A stretch of DNA of 64,000 bases from Chryseobacterium candidae (lineage in GTDB: Bacteria; Bacteroidota; Bacteroidia; Flavobacteriales; Weeksellaceae): positions 1 to 64,000 of the forward strand of contig NZ_SDLV01000010.1 of NCBI RefSeq assembly GCF_004916905.1. The letters run 5' to 3'. The translations under genes and the position numbers were made by a program. The notes beneath the pieces were generated by a model. That model saw only the letters and a program-made list of their open reading frames with translations, did no database searches and was not told the DNA's origin. Below are positions 43,801 to 51,829 of this stretch, one piece after another. The first letter of the stretch is position 1. Each line of letters starts with the position of its first letter.

Positions 43801-44117
43801 ATGTGCATTGTTCCTTCAAAACTAATGTATCTGGTGATAGCACCACCGATAAAAATAAAAACAAAGGCAAGGTGGAAAACAAGAACCGGCCACTTATCTT
43901 TCTTCCACAGTCTGTATCTTCCGATATTTCCTATAAAATTGAGAATAAGCAGGACCATGATCAGTTCGAACCATTTAGCCTCATAAATTAATGCTTTTGC
44001 TGTAGGAGTTCCGTAGTCGTTTTCTAAGAACGTTGCATAGGCCATTGCGAATGCGTACACCAGCAACAATACAGCCATTGTCCTGGTTGAGATAAGAATA
44101 TCTTGGAGCTTCTTCAT
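40848..44117 (-). CDS. CcsBA fusion, system II cytochrome c synthase
   Basis: A 1089-aa inner-membrane protein combining CcsB/ResB and CcsA, which bring heme to the periplasm and attach it to CxxCH of apocytochromes c. The N-terminal part has ResB-like membrane segments (LEND near residue 30, ALIYEAKWFELIMVLLILN) and a long periplasmic region. After an extra Gly/His-rich stretch near residue 480 (HGTTDGSREHIHVEGDNHSH) comes another periplasmic domain. The C-terminal CcsA part contains HAPWSNGYEA, HVAIITSSYG and the heme-handling WGRYWSWDPKETWA motif with flanking His (VHVA, LHMR). The length is typical of Bacteroidota fusions. Monocistronic. Confidence 0.93.
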   Translation of the reverse strand: MKKLQDILISTRTMAVLLLVYAFAMAYATFLENDYGTPTAKALIYEAKWFELIMVLLILNFIGNIGRYRLWKKDKWPVLVFHLAFVFIFIGGAITRYISFEGTMHIREGETSNEIVTDKNFFKIQIEEKGDVLNYQDVPYLMSPLHKDFKATYDFHGKEVKVFAKEYIQRKKDSLVAEPNGAEYLHLVSTGSTGRQNIYIKPGETKSINGTLVTFNRAIEGAVEFKNEGGKLFIKTPVDASYMTMATQATGSTVKDQFQPLALRSLYTINELKLVVPEGLKKGRLMAIEGDRKKDANVPDMLQIELQGPKTKQIVDLSVEKGNPNAYKQVTMDGLNIMVGFGPKVYNTPFALKLDDFVMETYPGSSSPSAYESHVKIIDEGKETPYKIYMNHVLNHKGYRFFQSSFDPDRMGTVLSVNHDYWGTLISYIGYGLLFLGMFVIFFWKGTHFWKLNKMLADVNKKKAAGILLLFLSLGLNAQKIETHGTTDGSREHIHVEGDNHSHAPVPSAQPLDGAAPKQNSLATPMGKMRSISPDEIIARNKISKEHADKFGYLLVQNFEGRIVPINTEAIDILRKLYKKDEFKGTDGKSLTANQWFLSINTDTPSWTMVPIIKVGTKGGDELKNKTKADEDGYTSLMNLFPADANGNLTYILEHDYNTAFRKKPAEQTNYDKEVIAVNERVQIFNEFFSGQFMRIVPVKNDANHTWHSWLDQKFEPDMESQQVMGPYFAEALTAQKTGDWSKADAELAKLSDYQQKWGKAVVPAKSKVDLEVFMNKVDINFKLLIFYTLIGGLLLILGFVELFKSNQKLNKIIKVIIAIGLIGYLCHFLGLVARWYISGHAPWSNGYEAIIFISWVGITAGLILYRNANALIPAAGFMVAVIMMGFAHGGSALDPQITPLVPVLKSYWLIVHVAIITSSYGFFALSMIIAVISLVFYIISNKETYKIHHDTTLKELVIVSEMSLTIGLFALTVGNFLGGIWANESWGRYWSWDPKETWAFISIMVYAFVLHMRLVPGLRSRWAFHVATMFAFCSMVMTYFGVNYYLSGLHSYAAGDPVPVPAWVYIGISTMIILAAVSYWKFKTLTKK

Positions 44118-44394
44118 GATTTATTGTACTTGACATGCAAAAATAAGCATGATAAACCACAAAGAGCTTAAAAAAAGCTGTTTTTTATCACTTTGGCCTC
44201 GGTTTTGCTTATTTTGAAACATTCTTAATAAGCCCGGAAACATTAGGAAAAATTCAATTTTTAAAACCGAAAAAATATAGATTCATATTACCTATAACCA
44301 TGATTGAGGACTTCTATTCCCATCCTCATTTATTTATTAAAAGAAACGTCTAAAATGGTTAGGAATCTGATAATTTCCAGGACTTTTTTCATCA

Positions 44395-44973
44395 TTATTT
44401 TTCAAATATTTTCCTCCTGATTTTACTTAAAAATTCATGAGTAATTCCCAGGTAGAATGCTACCTGCTGCTGGGTAATTCTTTGCTCCAATCCCGGATAC
44501 TTTTCAAGGAATTCAAGATAGCGTTTGTCGGCTGTTTTGCCTGTTAAGGAAAGAATTCTCCTCTGCAGTGCTACCGAAGATCTCTGGTTCATGATTCTGA
44601 AAAGCTTTTCTATCTGTGGCATGGTTTCATACAAATGTTCTTTATCTTTTTTGGAAATCATCAACACTTCGCTGTCTTCAAGGGCTTCAATATTGAGAAT
44701 ACTGGGAACATTATTGATAAGACTGTCAATATCTGTAATCCACCAGCCTTCAACTGCAAAATATAAGGTTTGTTCAAATCCGTTTTCATTGAGATAACAG
44801 ATTTTAAAACATCCCTTTAGAACGAATCCTTCAAAGAGGCAGTAATCTCCTTCTTTGAGAACCAGCTCTTTCTTTTTAAAAGTTTTGAGCTCAAAAGGTT
44901 TTACAAACTGTTGAAAATCCTCTTCTGAAAGATTGATATACTGACTGATATTTCTAAAAAGTAAATCGGACAT
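44395..44973 (-). CDS. Crp/Fnr-family transcriptional regulator
   Basis: A 192-aa protein (start at the Met at 44973, MSDLLFRNISQYINLS; a longer frame from 45015 begins with a hydrophobic stretch unlikely to be translated). An N-terminal cyclic-nucleotide-binding-like beta-barrel (ELVLKEGDYCLFEGFVLKG, GWWITDIDSLINNVPS) is followed by a long helix and a helix-turn-helix (QRITQQQVAFYLGITHEFLS, then KIRRKIFEK). The phosphate-cassette residues of true cAMP sensors are not evident, as is common in Bacteroidota. It is 246 bp from the isochorismatase-like gene on the same strand. Confidence 0.88.
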   Translation of the reverse strand: MSDLLFRNISQYINLSEEDFQQFVKPFELKTFKKKELVLKEGDYCLFEGFVLKGCFKICYLNENGFEQTLYFAVEGWWITDIDSLINNVPSILNIEALEDSEVLMISKKDKEHLYETMPQIEKLFRIMNQRSSVALQRRILSLTGKTADKRYLEFLEKYPGLEQRITQQQVAFYLGITHEFLSKIRRKIFEK

Positions 44974-45116
44974 GGGATTATTTAAGCTAAATAAAGGTAT
45001 CAAAATTATTGACACCTTTATAAAATTACGTTAAGTTAAGTTATTTTGTATTTAAACAATAGAACTCTGGTCTTTTGTTGGGCAAACGCAAAAGCGCTAA
45101 TAATTTTTGAAATATC

Positions 45117-45168
45117 AGATGTTTTTAAGATCGCAAAGATTTTATCTCCGATAAAATTTAAAACATCT
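45117..45168. repeat. nested hairpin, part of a dispersed repeat
   Basis: AGATGTTTT (45117-45125) pairs with AAAACATCT (45160-45168), and ATTTTATC (45139-45146) pairs with GATAAAAT (45150-45157) inside it. The AGATCGCAA...TTTTATC segment and the ATCAGATGTTT segment also occur at 7670-7772. No ORF. It could act as a terminator for the isochorismatase gene on the minus strand, but the T-run is weak. Confidence 0.45.
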
Positions 45169-45218
45169 CAGTTTGCTGAAAACCTCCGCTACTACACCTT
45201 TCCATGTCCAAAATAGCC

Positions 45219-45854
45219 TTATTGTAAAAATTCATTGGTGTTTATTACACTTGCATAGAGATTTCCAAGAGCAGAAATCCCTGCCAAAAAGGACTTTTGC
45301 ACGTCTGCTGCTTTTATAACTTCCCCATTCAGTTCACGATCTCTCGTTGCTGTAGCATCACCGATAACTGTATTGATAAACCCGAAATCAAAAGCGGCTC
45401 TGGTGGTAGACTCCACACAAACATCTGTCATCATTCCCGTAATAACCAGATTTTTAATGTTCTTTGACTGAAGATAGTTCAGAAGATCAGTATCCCTGAA
45501 ACTGTTGGGAAAATGCTTAACAATAACTTTTTCATCCTCCATTGGTAAAACCAGATCGTTGATTTTAGCGCCATCTGTATCCGGAAGGAAAAACGTTGCA
45601 CCATCATTGGTAGAAATATGCCGGATATGAATGACAGGAAAATTATTTTTCCTGAAATAATCTAAAATACTTCGGATATTTTCAGCAGCCTGTACAGCTT
45701 TTTCAAGTATCATCTTTCCTCCAGGGAAATAATCATTTTGTACATCGATAATGATTAATGCAGTGTGTTCCGTTTTTTGTTTTTGTGCGTTCATTGTAAT
45801 CAGTGAAATTAATATCAGACCTAAGGTCAGAATAGTTTTGAATGTGTTTTTCAT
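45219..45854 (-). CDS. secreted isochorismatase-family cysteine hydrolase
   Basis: A 211-aa protein from the Met at 45854 (MKNTFKTILTLG), which opens a signal peptide ending ITMNAQ; an in-frame start at 45956 would add 34 unrelated residues. The mature domain has the isochorismatase-like fold with the catalytic Asp in LIIIDVQNDYFPGG, the Lys in KVIVKHFPNSFRDT and the nucleophile Cys in TGMMTDVCVESTTRAAFD. The family hydrolyses amides or vinyl ethers, for example nicotinamide. The signal peptide places it in the periplasm, unusual for the family. The substrate is unknown. Confidence 0.85.
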   Translation of the reverse strand: MKNTFKTILTLGLILISLITMNAQKQKTEHTALIIIDVQNDYFPGGKMILEKAVQAAENIRSILDYFRKNNFPVIHIRHISTNDGATFFLPDTDGAKINDLVLPMEDEKVIVKHFPNSFRDTDLLNYLQSKNIKNLVITGMMTDVCVESTTRAAFDFGFINTVIGDATATRDRELNGEVIKAADVQKSFLAGISALGNLYASVINTNEFLQ

Positions 45855-46185
45855 ATATGAAATTTTATAGGTCAAAATTAAATAGGTTTCAGATCCTGAC
45901 CTTTGAACTAGTTCAAAAAAAACACTATCGAGACACAATATTGTTATTTTTTTCAATTAAGACTGTTTAAATAGAAAATTTTATTATCTTTTTAAAGAAA
46001 AATAAATAATAATCAGTTAATATAACGTAACGGTATCAGATTTGGATAAGCAAAAAATAACCTTATTTTATTCTGTCATACAAGAAAATATTTTTAAAGT
46101 AAAAATTTTAAATAACCATTATAAAAGCGGGATTCCCAAAATGTTTTTTGGGTAAAAAAGATTCATTTAGTGTTGAATAAAACAT

Positions 46186-46193
46186 TAAATTTG
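46186..46193 (+). promoter_or_regulatory. -7 box upstream of ftsK
   Basis: TAAATTTG matches TAnnTTTG and lies 14 nt before the ftsK ATG, so the transcript would have a very short leader. No TTG is present at the standard -33 distance. Confidence 0.45.
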
Positions 46194-46206
46194 CGACATT
46201 GATATT

Positions 46207-48786
46207 ATGGATAAAAAGACACAAAAAAAACCGACTGAATCGCCTGAAAAAGGCAGAATCTTATCTAAGCCACGTATTTTTTTCGGGCTTAATTTTATAC
46301 TTTTATCGGCTGTTCTCGCATTCTCATTCGTCTCTTATCTGATGAACTGGAAAGCAGATCAAAGCCAGGCAGGAACCATGCTGGACAAAAGCATAAAATC
46401 TTCCAATATCTTTGGTAAGGTGGGTGACTGGCTTGGGAATATTTTCATTTTTGAAAGTATTGGTATTGCCTCCTTTATCATCGCATTTTTACTGCTTGTA
46501 GTAGGTACTCTGATTCTTAAGAAGAAAATCTTCAAACCCTGGAAAACTATTGGTCACTCTTTATTTTTTATCTGCTGGCTTCCTATTTTCATGGGGGCAC
46601 TTACGAAAGGTCAGGGTGTTTTAGGAGGTGTTTATGGATATCAGATCATGGACTATCTTAACTCCATCATCGGAGCAGTAGGTCTGTGGACCGTATTAGC
46701 AGCAAGCATTCTTCTTTATTTTATTCTTGAATTCAATCTTCGTCCAAGTTCTATCAAAGCGAAACTGGATAAGATCAATGAAAATACAATTGGAAAAGTA
46801 AAATCTATGATGCCGGACTCCAATGATGATTTCGAAGCTGATGAGGAGTTGAGAGAAGAAGCAGAGGAAGCGAAAGAAGAAACTGCACCCAGAGTTACCG
46901 TAAGTGATGCTACCAATCATACTGTCAATAGTCTAATTAATATCAAGAAAGAACCAGAACCGGTAAGTGCACCGAAAGGATTCCCTGAAGTTCCGGTTTC
47001 CAACGAGATAGAGACCATTACCACGCCCAACCATACTTCTTTTGATGCAGAACCTAAAGAAGTTTCTCAACCTGTAAGTTTAAATCTTTCTACCAAACCA
47101 GTTGTTCCGGTTTCCAGCCCTGAGGAAGCATTTGACATCAGGCCTTCTACTCCGTCTCCGGCAGTAACCACTGCTCCGGCACAGGATAATATTAAATTCA
47201 ATGTAGAAGTAGCTCCGGTAATTGATATTCTGGATGATTCTGATAAAAAGTCTCAGGAACTGGTAGAAAAGCACGGATTGTATGATCATAAGCTTGATCT
47301 GGCTAACTTCCAGATGCCGCCCGTAGAATTACTGAAAGATTATGGAAATGAAGAAATTTCTATCAATAAAGAAGAACTGGAAGAAAATAAAAATAAGATT
47401 GTTGGACTTCTGAAGAATTTCAATGTTGGTATCGCAGAGATTAAAGCTACAATCGGGCCTACCGTTACGTTATATGAAATTGTTCCTGAAGCAGGTATCA
47501 GAGTGGCAGCGATTAAAAAACTGCAGGATGATATTGCACTGAACCTTTCTGCATTAGGAATCAGAATTATTGCGCCAATGCCAGGGAAAGGAACTATTGG
47601 TATTGAAGTGCCAAGAAAGAATCCTACCATGGTTTCTATGCGTTCTGTCATTGCTTCTCAGAAATTCCAGAATACGGACATGGACCTTCCGGTAGTTTTC
47701 GGAAAGACTATTTCCAACGAAATCTTTATGGCCGATCTTTCAAAAATGCCTCACTTATTGATGGCGGGAGCAACAGGTCAGGGTAAATCTGTAGGGATCA
47801 ATGCTATCCTTACTTCCCTTCTTTATAAAAAACACCCAAGCGAACTGAAGTTCGTCATGGTAGACCCTAAAAAAGTGGAACTTTCATTATATTCAAAAAT
47901 TGAAAGACATTATCTGGCAAAATTACCGGATGCAGAAGAAGCTATCATTACAGACACCAATAAAGTAATCAATACCCTGAACTCTCTTTGTATTGAAATG
48001 GATACCCGATATGACCTTCTTAAAAATGCTTTTTGTAAAAACTTAAAAGAATATAATAAGAAGTTTACGGAAAGAAAATTAAATCCCGAAAACGGACACC
48101 GTTATTTACCTTATATTGTATTGGTAGTGGACGAGTTTGCGGATTTGATCATGACAGCAGGTAAAGAAGTTGAGTTACCGATTGCCAGACTTGCACAGCT
48201 TGCAAGAGCCGTAGGAATCCACCTTATAGTGGCTACACAGAGACCATCCGTAAACGTAATTACAGGGATGATCAAAGCCAACTTCCCTGCAAGAGCTGCC
48301 TTCAGAGTAATTTCCAGTGTAGACTCCAGAACCATCCTGGACTCTCCGGGCGCAGATCAGCTGATTGGTAAAGGAGATATGCTTTATTTCAATGGAAACG
48401 AAATTTTAAGACTTCAGTGTGCTTTCGTAGATACTCCGGAAGTAGAAAGACTGGCAGAGTTCATCGGAGAACAAAAAGGATATGCTTCAGCATTGCTGCT
48501 TCCTGAATATGTTTCTGAAGACTCAACAAGTTCAGTAGGTACTTTTGATCCGAACGAAAAAGATGCTTTATTTGAAGAAGCAGCAAGAATCATTGTTTCT
48601 ACCCAGCAGGGATCTACTTCAATGCTTCAGAGACAATTGAAACTGGGATATAACAGAGCCGGCAGAATTATGGATCAGCTTGAAGCAAGCGGTATTGTAG
48701 GAGGATTCAATGGAGCTAAGGCAAGAGAAGTTCTGATCAGTGATCTTCATTCTCTGGAACAGTTCCTTGAAGATTTAAGAAACTAA
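46207..48786 (+). CDS. ftsK: DNA translocase FtsK
   Basis: An 859-aa septal DNA pump that segregates chromosome termini. Four N-terminal membrane segments lie within residues 1-180. A low-complexity acidic/Pro linker (about 195-350) follows. The motor has Walker A GATGQGKSVG (about 520), DPKKVELSLYSKIERHYL, Walker B IVLVVDEFADLIM and the RecA-like ATQRPSVNVITG. The gamma winged helix is at the C-terminus (QGSTSMLQRQLKLGYNRAGR, QLEASGIVG). The end is SLEQFLEDLRN. A near copy of these last codons appears 600 bp downstream at 49383-49418. Confidence 0.96.
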   Translation: MDKKTQKKPTESPEKGRILSKPRIFFGLNFILLSAVLAFSFVSYLMNWKADQSQAGTMLDKSIKSSNIFGKVGDWLGNIFIFESIGIASFIIAFLLLVVGTLILKKKIFKPWKTIGHSLFFICWLPIFMGALTKGQGVLGGVYGYQIMDYLNSIIGAVGLWTVLAASILLYFILEFNLRPSSIKAKLDKINENTIGKVKSMMPDSNDDFEADEELREEAEEAKEETAPRVTVSDATNHTVNSLINIKKEPEPVSAPKGFPEVPVSNEIETITTPNHTSFDAEPKEVSQPVSLNLSTKPVVPVSSPEEAFDIRPSTPSPAVTTAPAQDNIKFNVEVAPVIDILDDSDKKSQELVEKHGLYDHKLDLANFQMPPVELLKDYGNEEISINKEELEENKNKIVGLLKNFNVGIAEIKATIGPTVTLYEIVPEAGIRVAAIKKLQDDIALNLSALGIRIIAPMPGKGTIGIEVPRKNPTMVSMRSVIASQKFQNTDMDLPVVFGKTISNEIFMADLSKMPHLLMAGATGQGKSVGINAILTSLLYKKHPSELKFVMVDPKKVELSLYSKIERHYLAKLPDAEEAIITDTNKVINTLNSLCIEMDTRYDLLKNAFCKNLKEYNKKFTERKLNPENGHRYLPYIVLVVDEFADLIMTAGKEVELPIARLAQLARAVGIHLIVATQRPSVNVITGMIKANFPARAAFRVISSVDSRTILDSPGADQLIGKGDMLYFNGNEILRLQCAFVDTPEVERLAEFIGEQKGYASALLLPEYVSEDSTSSVGTFDPNEKDALFEEAARIIVSTQQGSTSMLQRQLKLGYNRAGRIMDQLEASGIVGGFNGAKAREVLISDLHSLEQFLEDLRN

Positions 48787-48873
48787 TTATTATAAAAATC
48801 ATCAATACAAAAATTAATCCCGGATATTCCTGATCGGGAACCGGGATATAAAAAATTCAACAAAACTATTACT

Positions 48874-49335
48874 ATGAAAATCACAACAAAACAAACTATT
48901 AGATGGGGACTTTTTGCATGTATACTTACCTTATCTTCATGTGCATTAAGAACTGTACCCAGTGATTATGCTTCTGTGAAACTGGATGTTATTGATTATA
49001 ATACTCTGGGAAATGGCAAAGTCCTTATTTATAATGGTGCAGGAGTTCTCCATAAAATGGATAACACGGCAAGACTTAATATTGGCCTTGACGGTAAATC
49101 ATTAGGGCAAATCAGACCCAAAGAATATGTTATTGTTGACTTAGAAAAGGGAAAGCATGAGTTCACAGCTCTTCATATAGATATGGTGAATATGAGAAGT
49201 AAGCATCCGGTTGAGATCAATGAAAATACCAAAGTGATTAAAATTGAACCCACCATTACTTCTAATAAATTAACAGTGACCAATATTCTCCCTGAAAAAT
49301 TTGATCAGTACATTGAAAGACCGGAAACAAGGTAA
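48874..49335 (+). CDS. lipoprotein of unknown function
   Basis: A 153-aa protein with signal and lipobox (TLSSCALR; Cys about 24). The mature part has beta-type segments (GKVLIYNGAGVLHKMDNTAR, LNIGLDGKSLGQIRPKEYVI, LEKGKHEFTALHIDMVNM) resembling small domains that hold a carried ligand or cap another protein. No enzyme motif. It stands between ftsK and lolA, a pair normally adjacent in flavobacteria as far as I recall. The remnant ftsK 3' end at 49383 suggests that this gene was inserted. Confidence 0.75.
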   Translation: MKITTKQTIRWGLFACILTLSSCALRTVPSDYASVKLDVIDYNTLGNGKVLIYNGAGVLHKMDNTARLNIGLDGKSLGQIRPKEYVIVDLEKGKHEFTALHIDMVNMRSKHPVEINENTKVIKIEPTITSNKLTVTNILPEKFDQYIERPETR

Positions 49336-49382
49336 TTTGTAAAACAATATCTGGTATAAAGTATCCGGCGTTAAAAGGTGGA

Positions 49383-49418
49383 TTTTTGGAACAGTTTTTG
49401 GAAGATCTGCGTAGTTAA
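49383..49418 (+). pseudogene. vestigial copy of the ftsK 3' end
   Basis: The codons read FLEQFLEDLRS then stop, matching the true ftsK end SLEQFLEDLRN, with many synonymous differences (only about 10 bases identical in a row). No start or longer frame precedes it. It looks like the original ftsK terminus displaced by insertion of the lipoprotein gene. Confidence 0.6.
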
Positions 49419-49482
49419 AGGAAAAACAACAAGTTTTAACCTTAAGAATTAAAGAAAATCTAACGATTATTAAATTAAGAAA

Positions 49483-50130
49483 ATGAAAAATATTATTTCA
49501 AAAGTTATATTAGGAAGTTTTGTTGTAGGTGCAGTAGGTATGGCCAACGCTCAAAAGATTGATGCGAAAGCTAAAAAGATATTGGATGATATTACAGCCA
49601 ACTACAATTCTAAAAAGAATTCTTACTTCAAATTTTCTTTTGGAAGCGGTCTTAACGGACAGGTGACAAAAACAGAACCTGGTATTTATTATGTTGCCGG
49701 AGAGAAATACAAACTGAAGATCATGGATACGGAACAGATCTTCGATGGTAATAAAATTTACAACATCAATGCCGATGATATGGAAGTAACCATTGCCAAA
49801 CCTAACGGAAGCAGCACCATGTTCTCCCCTATCAACTATCTTACGACGTATAGAAATGATTATAATGTAACCTACAACGGTAAGAAAATGATCAATGGTG
49901 TAAATGCGGACTTTATTAAACTGACTCCGGTGAAAGCAAACGGAATAAAATATGTATATCTTTTTGTAGATTCAGCAAAAAAGCAAATGGTAAAACTGGA
50001 ACAGCACGGAAACAACAAAGATGTTGCTGTAATTGCCATTAAAGAATACAAAGAAAACCAGGAGCTGGATCCTAATATGTTTGTTTTTGACAAAAATAAG
50101 TTTAAAAACTACATCGTTACAGAACTTTAA
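49483..50130 (+). CDS. lolA: LolA outer-membrane lipoprotein carrier
   Basis: A 215-aa periplasmic protein with a signal peptide ending GMANA before QKIDAKAKKIL. The LolA-like beta fold is seen in KNSYFKFSFGSGLNGQVTKT, EPGIYYVAGEKYKLKIMDTE, QIFDGNKIYNIN and the late IAIKEYKENQELDPNMFVFD. LolA ferries lipoproteins from the inner to the outer membrane. Length and motifs fit. It precedes the LptF/G permease gene with a terminator between them. Confidence 0.88.
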   Translation: MKNIISKVILGSFVVGAVGMANAQKIDAKAKKILDDITANYNSKKNSYFKFSFGSGLNGQVTKTEPGIYYVAGEKYKLKIMDTEQIFDGNKIYNINADDMEVTIAKPNGSSTMFSPINYLTTYRNDYNVTYNGKKMINGVNADFIKLTPVKANGIKYVYLFVDSAKKQMVKLEQHGNNKDVAVIAIKEYKENQELDPNMFVFDKNKFKNYIVTEL

Positions 50131-50194
50131 AAAGCTGAAAGTGAATTCGCAACTAAGTAAATTGACTTTTAAAGTTAAAAAAATAACAAAATAT

Positions 50195-50226
50195 AAAAAG
50201 CCACAAGTAAACTTTGTGGCTTTTTG
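50195..50226 (+). terminator. terminator of lolA
   Basis: AAAAAGCCACAA (50195-50206) pairs with TTGTGGCTTTTT (50215-50226 region), followed by a G and AT-rich sequence. It lies just 15 bp before the next start codon. Confidence 0.88.
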
Positions 50227-50240
50227 ATTAATTTTGGCGC

Positions 50241-51698
50241 ATGTTAAAAATACTAGACCGATATATCATAAAAACCTTCTTTGGACCGTTTTTCTTTATA
50301 TTCAGCGTATTGTTTTTCATTTTTATTGTAAACATTATCTGGGTACAGTTGGGGCAGTTTATGGGAAAAGGATTAAGCTACTGGCAGATCCTCAAACTTC
50401 TTTTTTACCTTGGGGTAAACGTAATCAGTATGGTTCTTCCCCTTACGATCCTTCTGGCGAGCATTATGTCATTCGGTGAATTTGGAGAACGTTACGAGCT
50501 TGCAGCCATGAAAGCAGCAGGAATTCCTTTGACCCGGGTAATGACTCCCCTTCTTGGAATTTCAACAATACTTGCAATTATGCTGTATTTTTTCTCAAGC
50601 AATATCATTCCTGATTTTCAGAAAAAGGCTAAAAACATGCTTTTCAACATTGCGCAAACTAAGCCTGCTCTTAATTTCACACCAGGACAGTTCATAGATC
50701 AGATTCCCGGCTATATGGTAAAATTTGATAAGATACATGGTGAAAGCGGAGAAAATATTGATGGCGTTTTTGTGCATAAAAAAGCCAATGCTTATGAAAA
50801 CCAACAGTCTATTGTAGCTGAAAAAGGAAAGTTTGTTCCCGCAGCTAATAAAAATTTCCTAAAACTTGTATTATATAACGGATATGTATTCGAAGATGCT
50901 TTCGCAGGGAAAGGTGATAATGTAAGATTGAAACAACCTGACCAGGCTATTAAATTTGATACATTGGTATCTCACTTTGACATTAGTGAAATCATCAATA
51001 AAGCCATCGAAAAAGAGCAGATTACGGATGATTACCGTTTTGAGAGTTATCCTCAATTGAACAAAACTATTGTCAAAACCAAGAAAGACAACCAACAGTT
51101 CTTTGATAACATTGGCTCAGAGGTTCTTAATCAGGCCAATTCCGTTGTCACCTACATGGACAAGGGTAATAAGCATAAAGTAGCCCCAAAAACCCAGATA
51201 AAACTGGATACTGTAAAAGGGGAAAAAAAACTGGAAATTATTTACAACTCCTATAACAGATTAGACAACCTGAAATCTACTTTAGAGTCTAAAAAGAATG
51301 AATACAGTTCTAATGTAAAATATTTCAGCAAGGTTGTTATTTACCAACAGAGAATGGTAGCTTATTCGGTGACGTGTATCATCTTCTTCCTGATCGGAGC
51401 CAGTTTAGGATCTATCATCAGAAAAGGGGGAATGGGACTTCCTGTCATCATCGCTATTGTTATTTTCATTATCTTTTATGTAATGAATGTTGGGGTAGAA
51501 AACATGTCATGGAGCGGAAAAATGAATCCTTATCTTGCAGCATGGCTTCCCAATCTGATTCTTCTTCCTTTTGGAGTTTGGATGACCTATAAAGCACTTA
51601 CAGATTCACAGCTGTTTGATGCGGAAAAATACAAAGTACTGTTCAAACCAATCACCAAAAGGTTTACGAAAAGTAAAGAACATCAGAGATATCAATAA
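50241..51698 (+). CDS. LptF/LptG-family lipopolysaccharide export permease
   Basis: A 485-aa inner-membrane protein of the YjgP/YjgQ family, which with LptB extracts LPS for transport to the outer membrane. Three N-terminal membrane segments (LKILDRYIIKTFFGPFFFIF, then IIWVQLG and NVISMVLPLTILLASIMSFG) and three C-terminal ones surround a beta-jellyroll periplasmic domain (residues about 130-380, longer than in E. coli). Motifs GEFGERYELAAMKAAGIPL and the final IGASLGSIIRKGGMGLP are characteristic. Whether it is LptF or LptG cannot be decided. A TAATTTTG box lies 5 nt before the ATG. Confidence 0.92.
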   Translation: MLKILDRYIIKTFFGPFFFIFSVLFFIFIVNIIWVQLGQFMGKGLSYWQILKLLFYLGVNVISMVLPLTILLASIMSFGEFGERYELAAMKAAGIPLTRVMTPLLGISTILAIMLYFFSSNIIPDFQKKAKNMLFNIAQTKPALNFTPGQFIDQIPGYMVKFDKIHGESGENIDGVFVHKKANAYENQQSIVAEKGKFVPAANKNFLKLVLYNGYVFEDAFAGKGDNVRLKQPDQAIKFDTLVSHFDISEIINKAIEKEQITDDYRFESYPQLNKTIVKTKKDNQQFFDNIGSEVLNQANSVVTYMDKGNKHKVAPKTQIKLDTVKGEKKLEIIYNSYNRLDNLKSTLESKKNEYSSNVKYFSKVVIYQQRMVAYSVTCIIFFLIGASLGSIIRKGGMGLPVIIAIVIFIIFYVMNVGVENMSWSGKMNPYLAAWLPNLILLPFGVWMTYKALTDSQLFDAEKYKVLFKPITKRFTKSKEHQRYQ

Positions 51699-51719
51699 TT
51701 CTGATTTTAAAACAGAACT

Positions 51720-51750
51720 AAAGCTTCGGAGAAATTCCGGAGCTTTTTTA
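51720..51750 (+). terminator. terminator of the permease gene
   Basis: AGCTTCGGA and TCCGGAGCT form a stem with one G-T pair, followed by TTTTTTA. It lies 22 bp beyond the stop. Confidence 0.85.
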
Positions 51751-51801
51751 TTGATTACTAATTAAAATATTTAGTGGATAACGATTTTAAATTTAAAAAT
51801 T

Positions 51802-51809
51802 TATATTTG
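51802..51809 (+). promoter_or_regulatory. -7 box upstream of the 263-aa secreted protein gene
   Basis: TATATTTG fits TAnnTTTG. The ATG is 20 nt downstream. No exact TTG at the -33 spacing, although GTGG occurs 24 nt upstream. Confidence 0.5.
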
Positions 51810-51829
51810 TGAGAATTTAAAACAAAACC

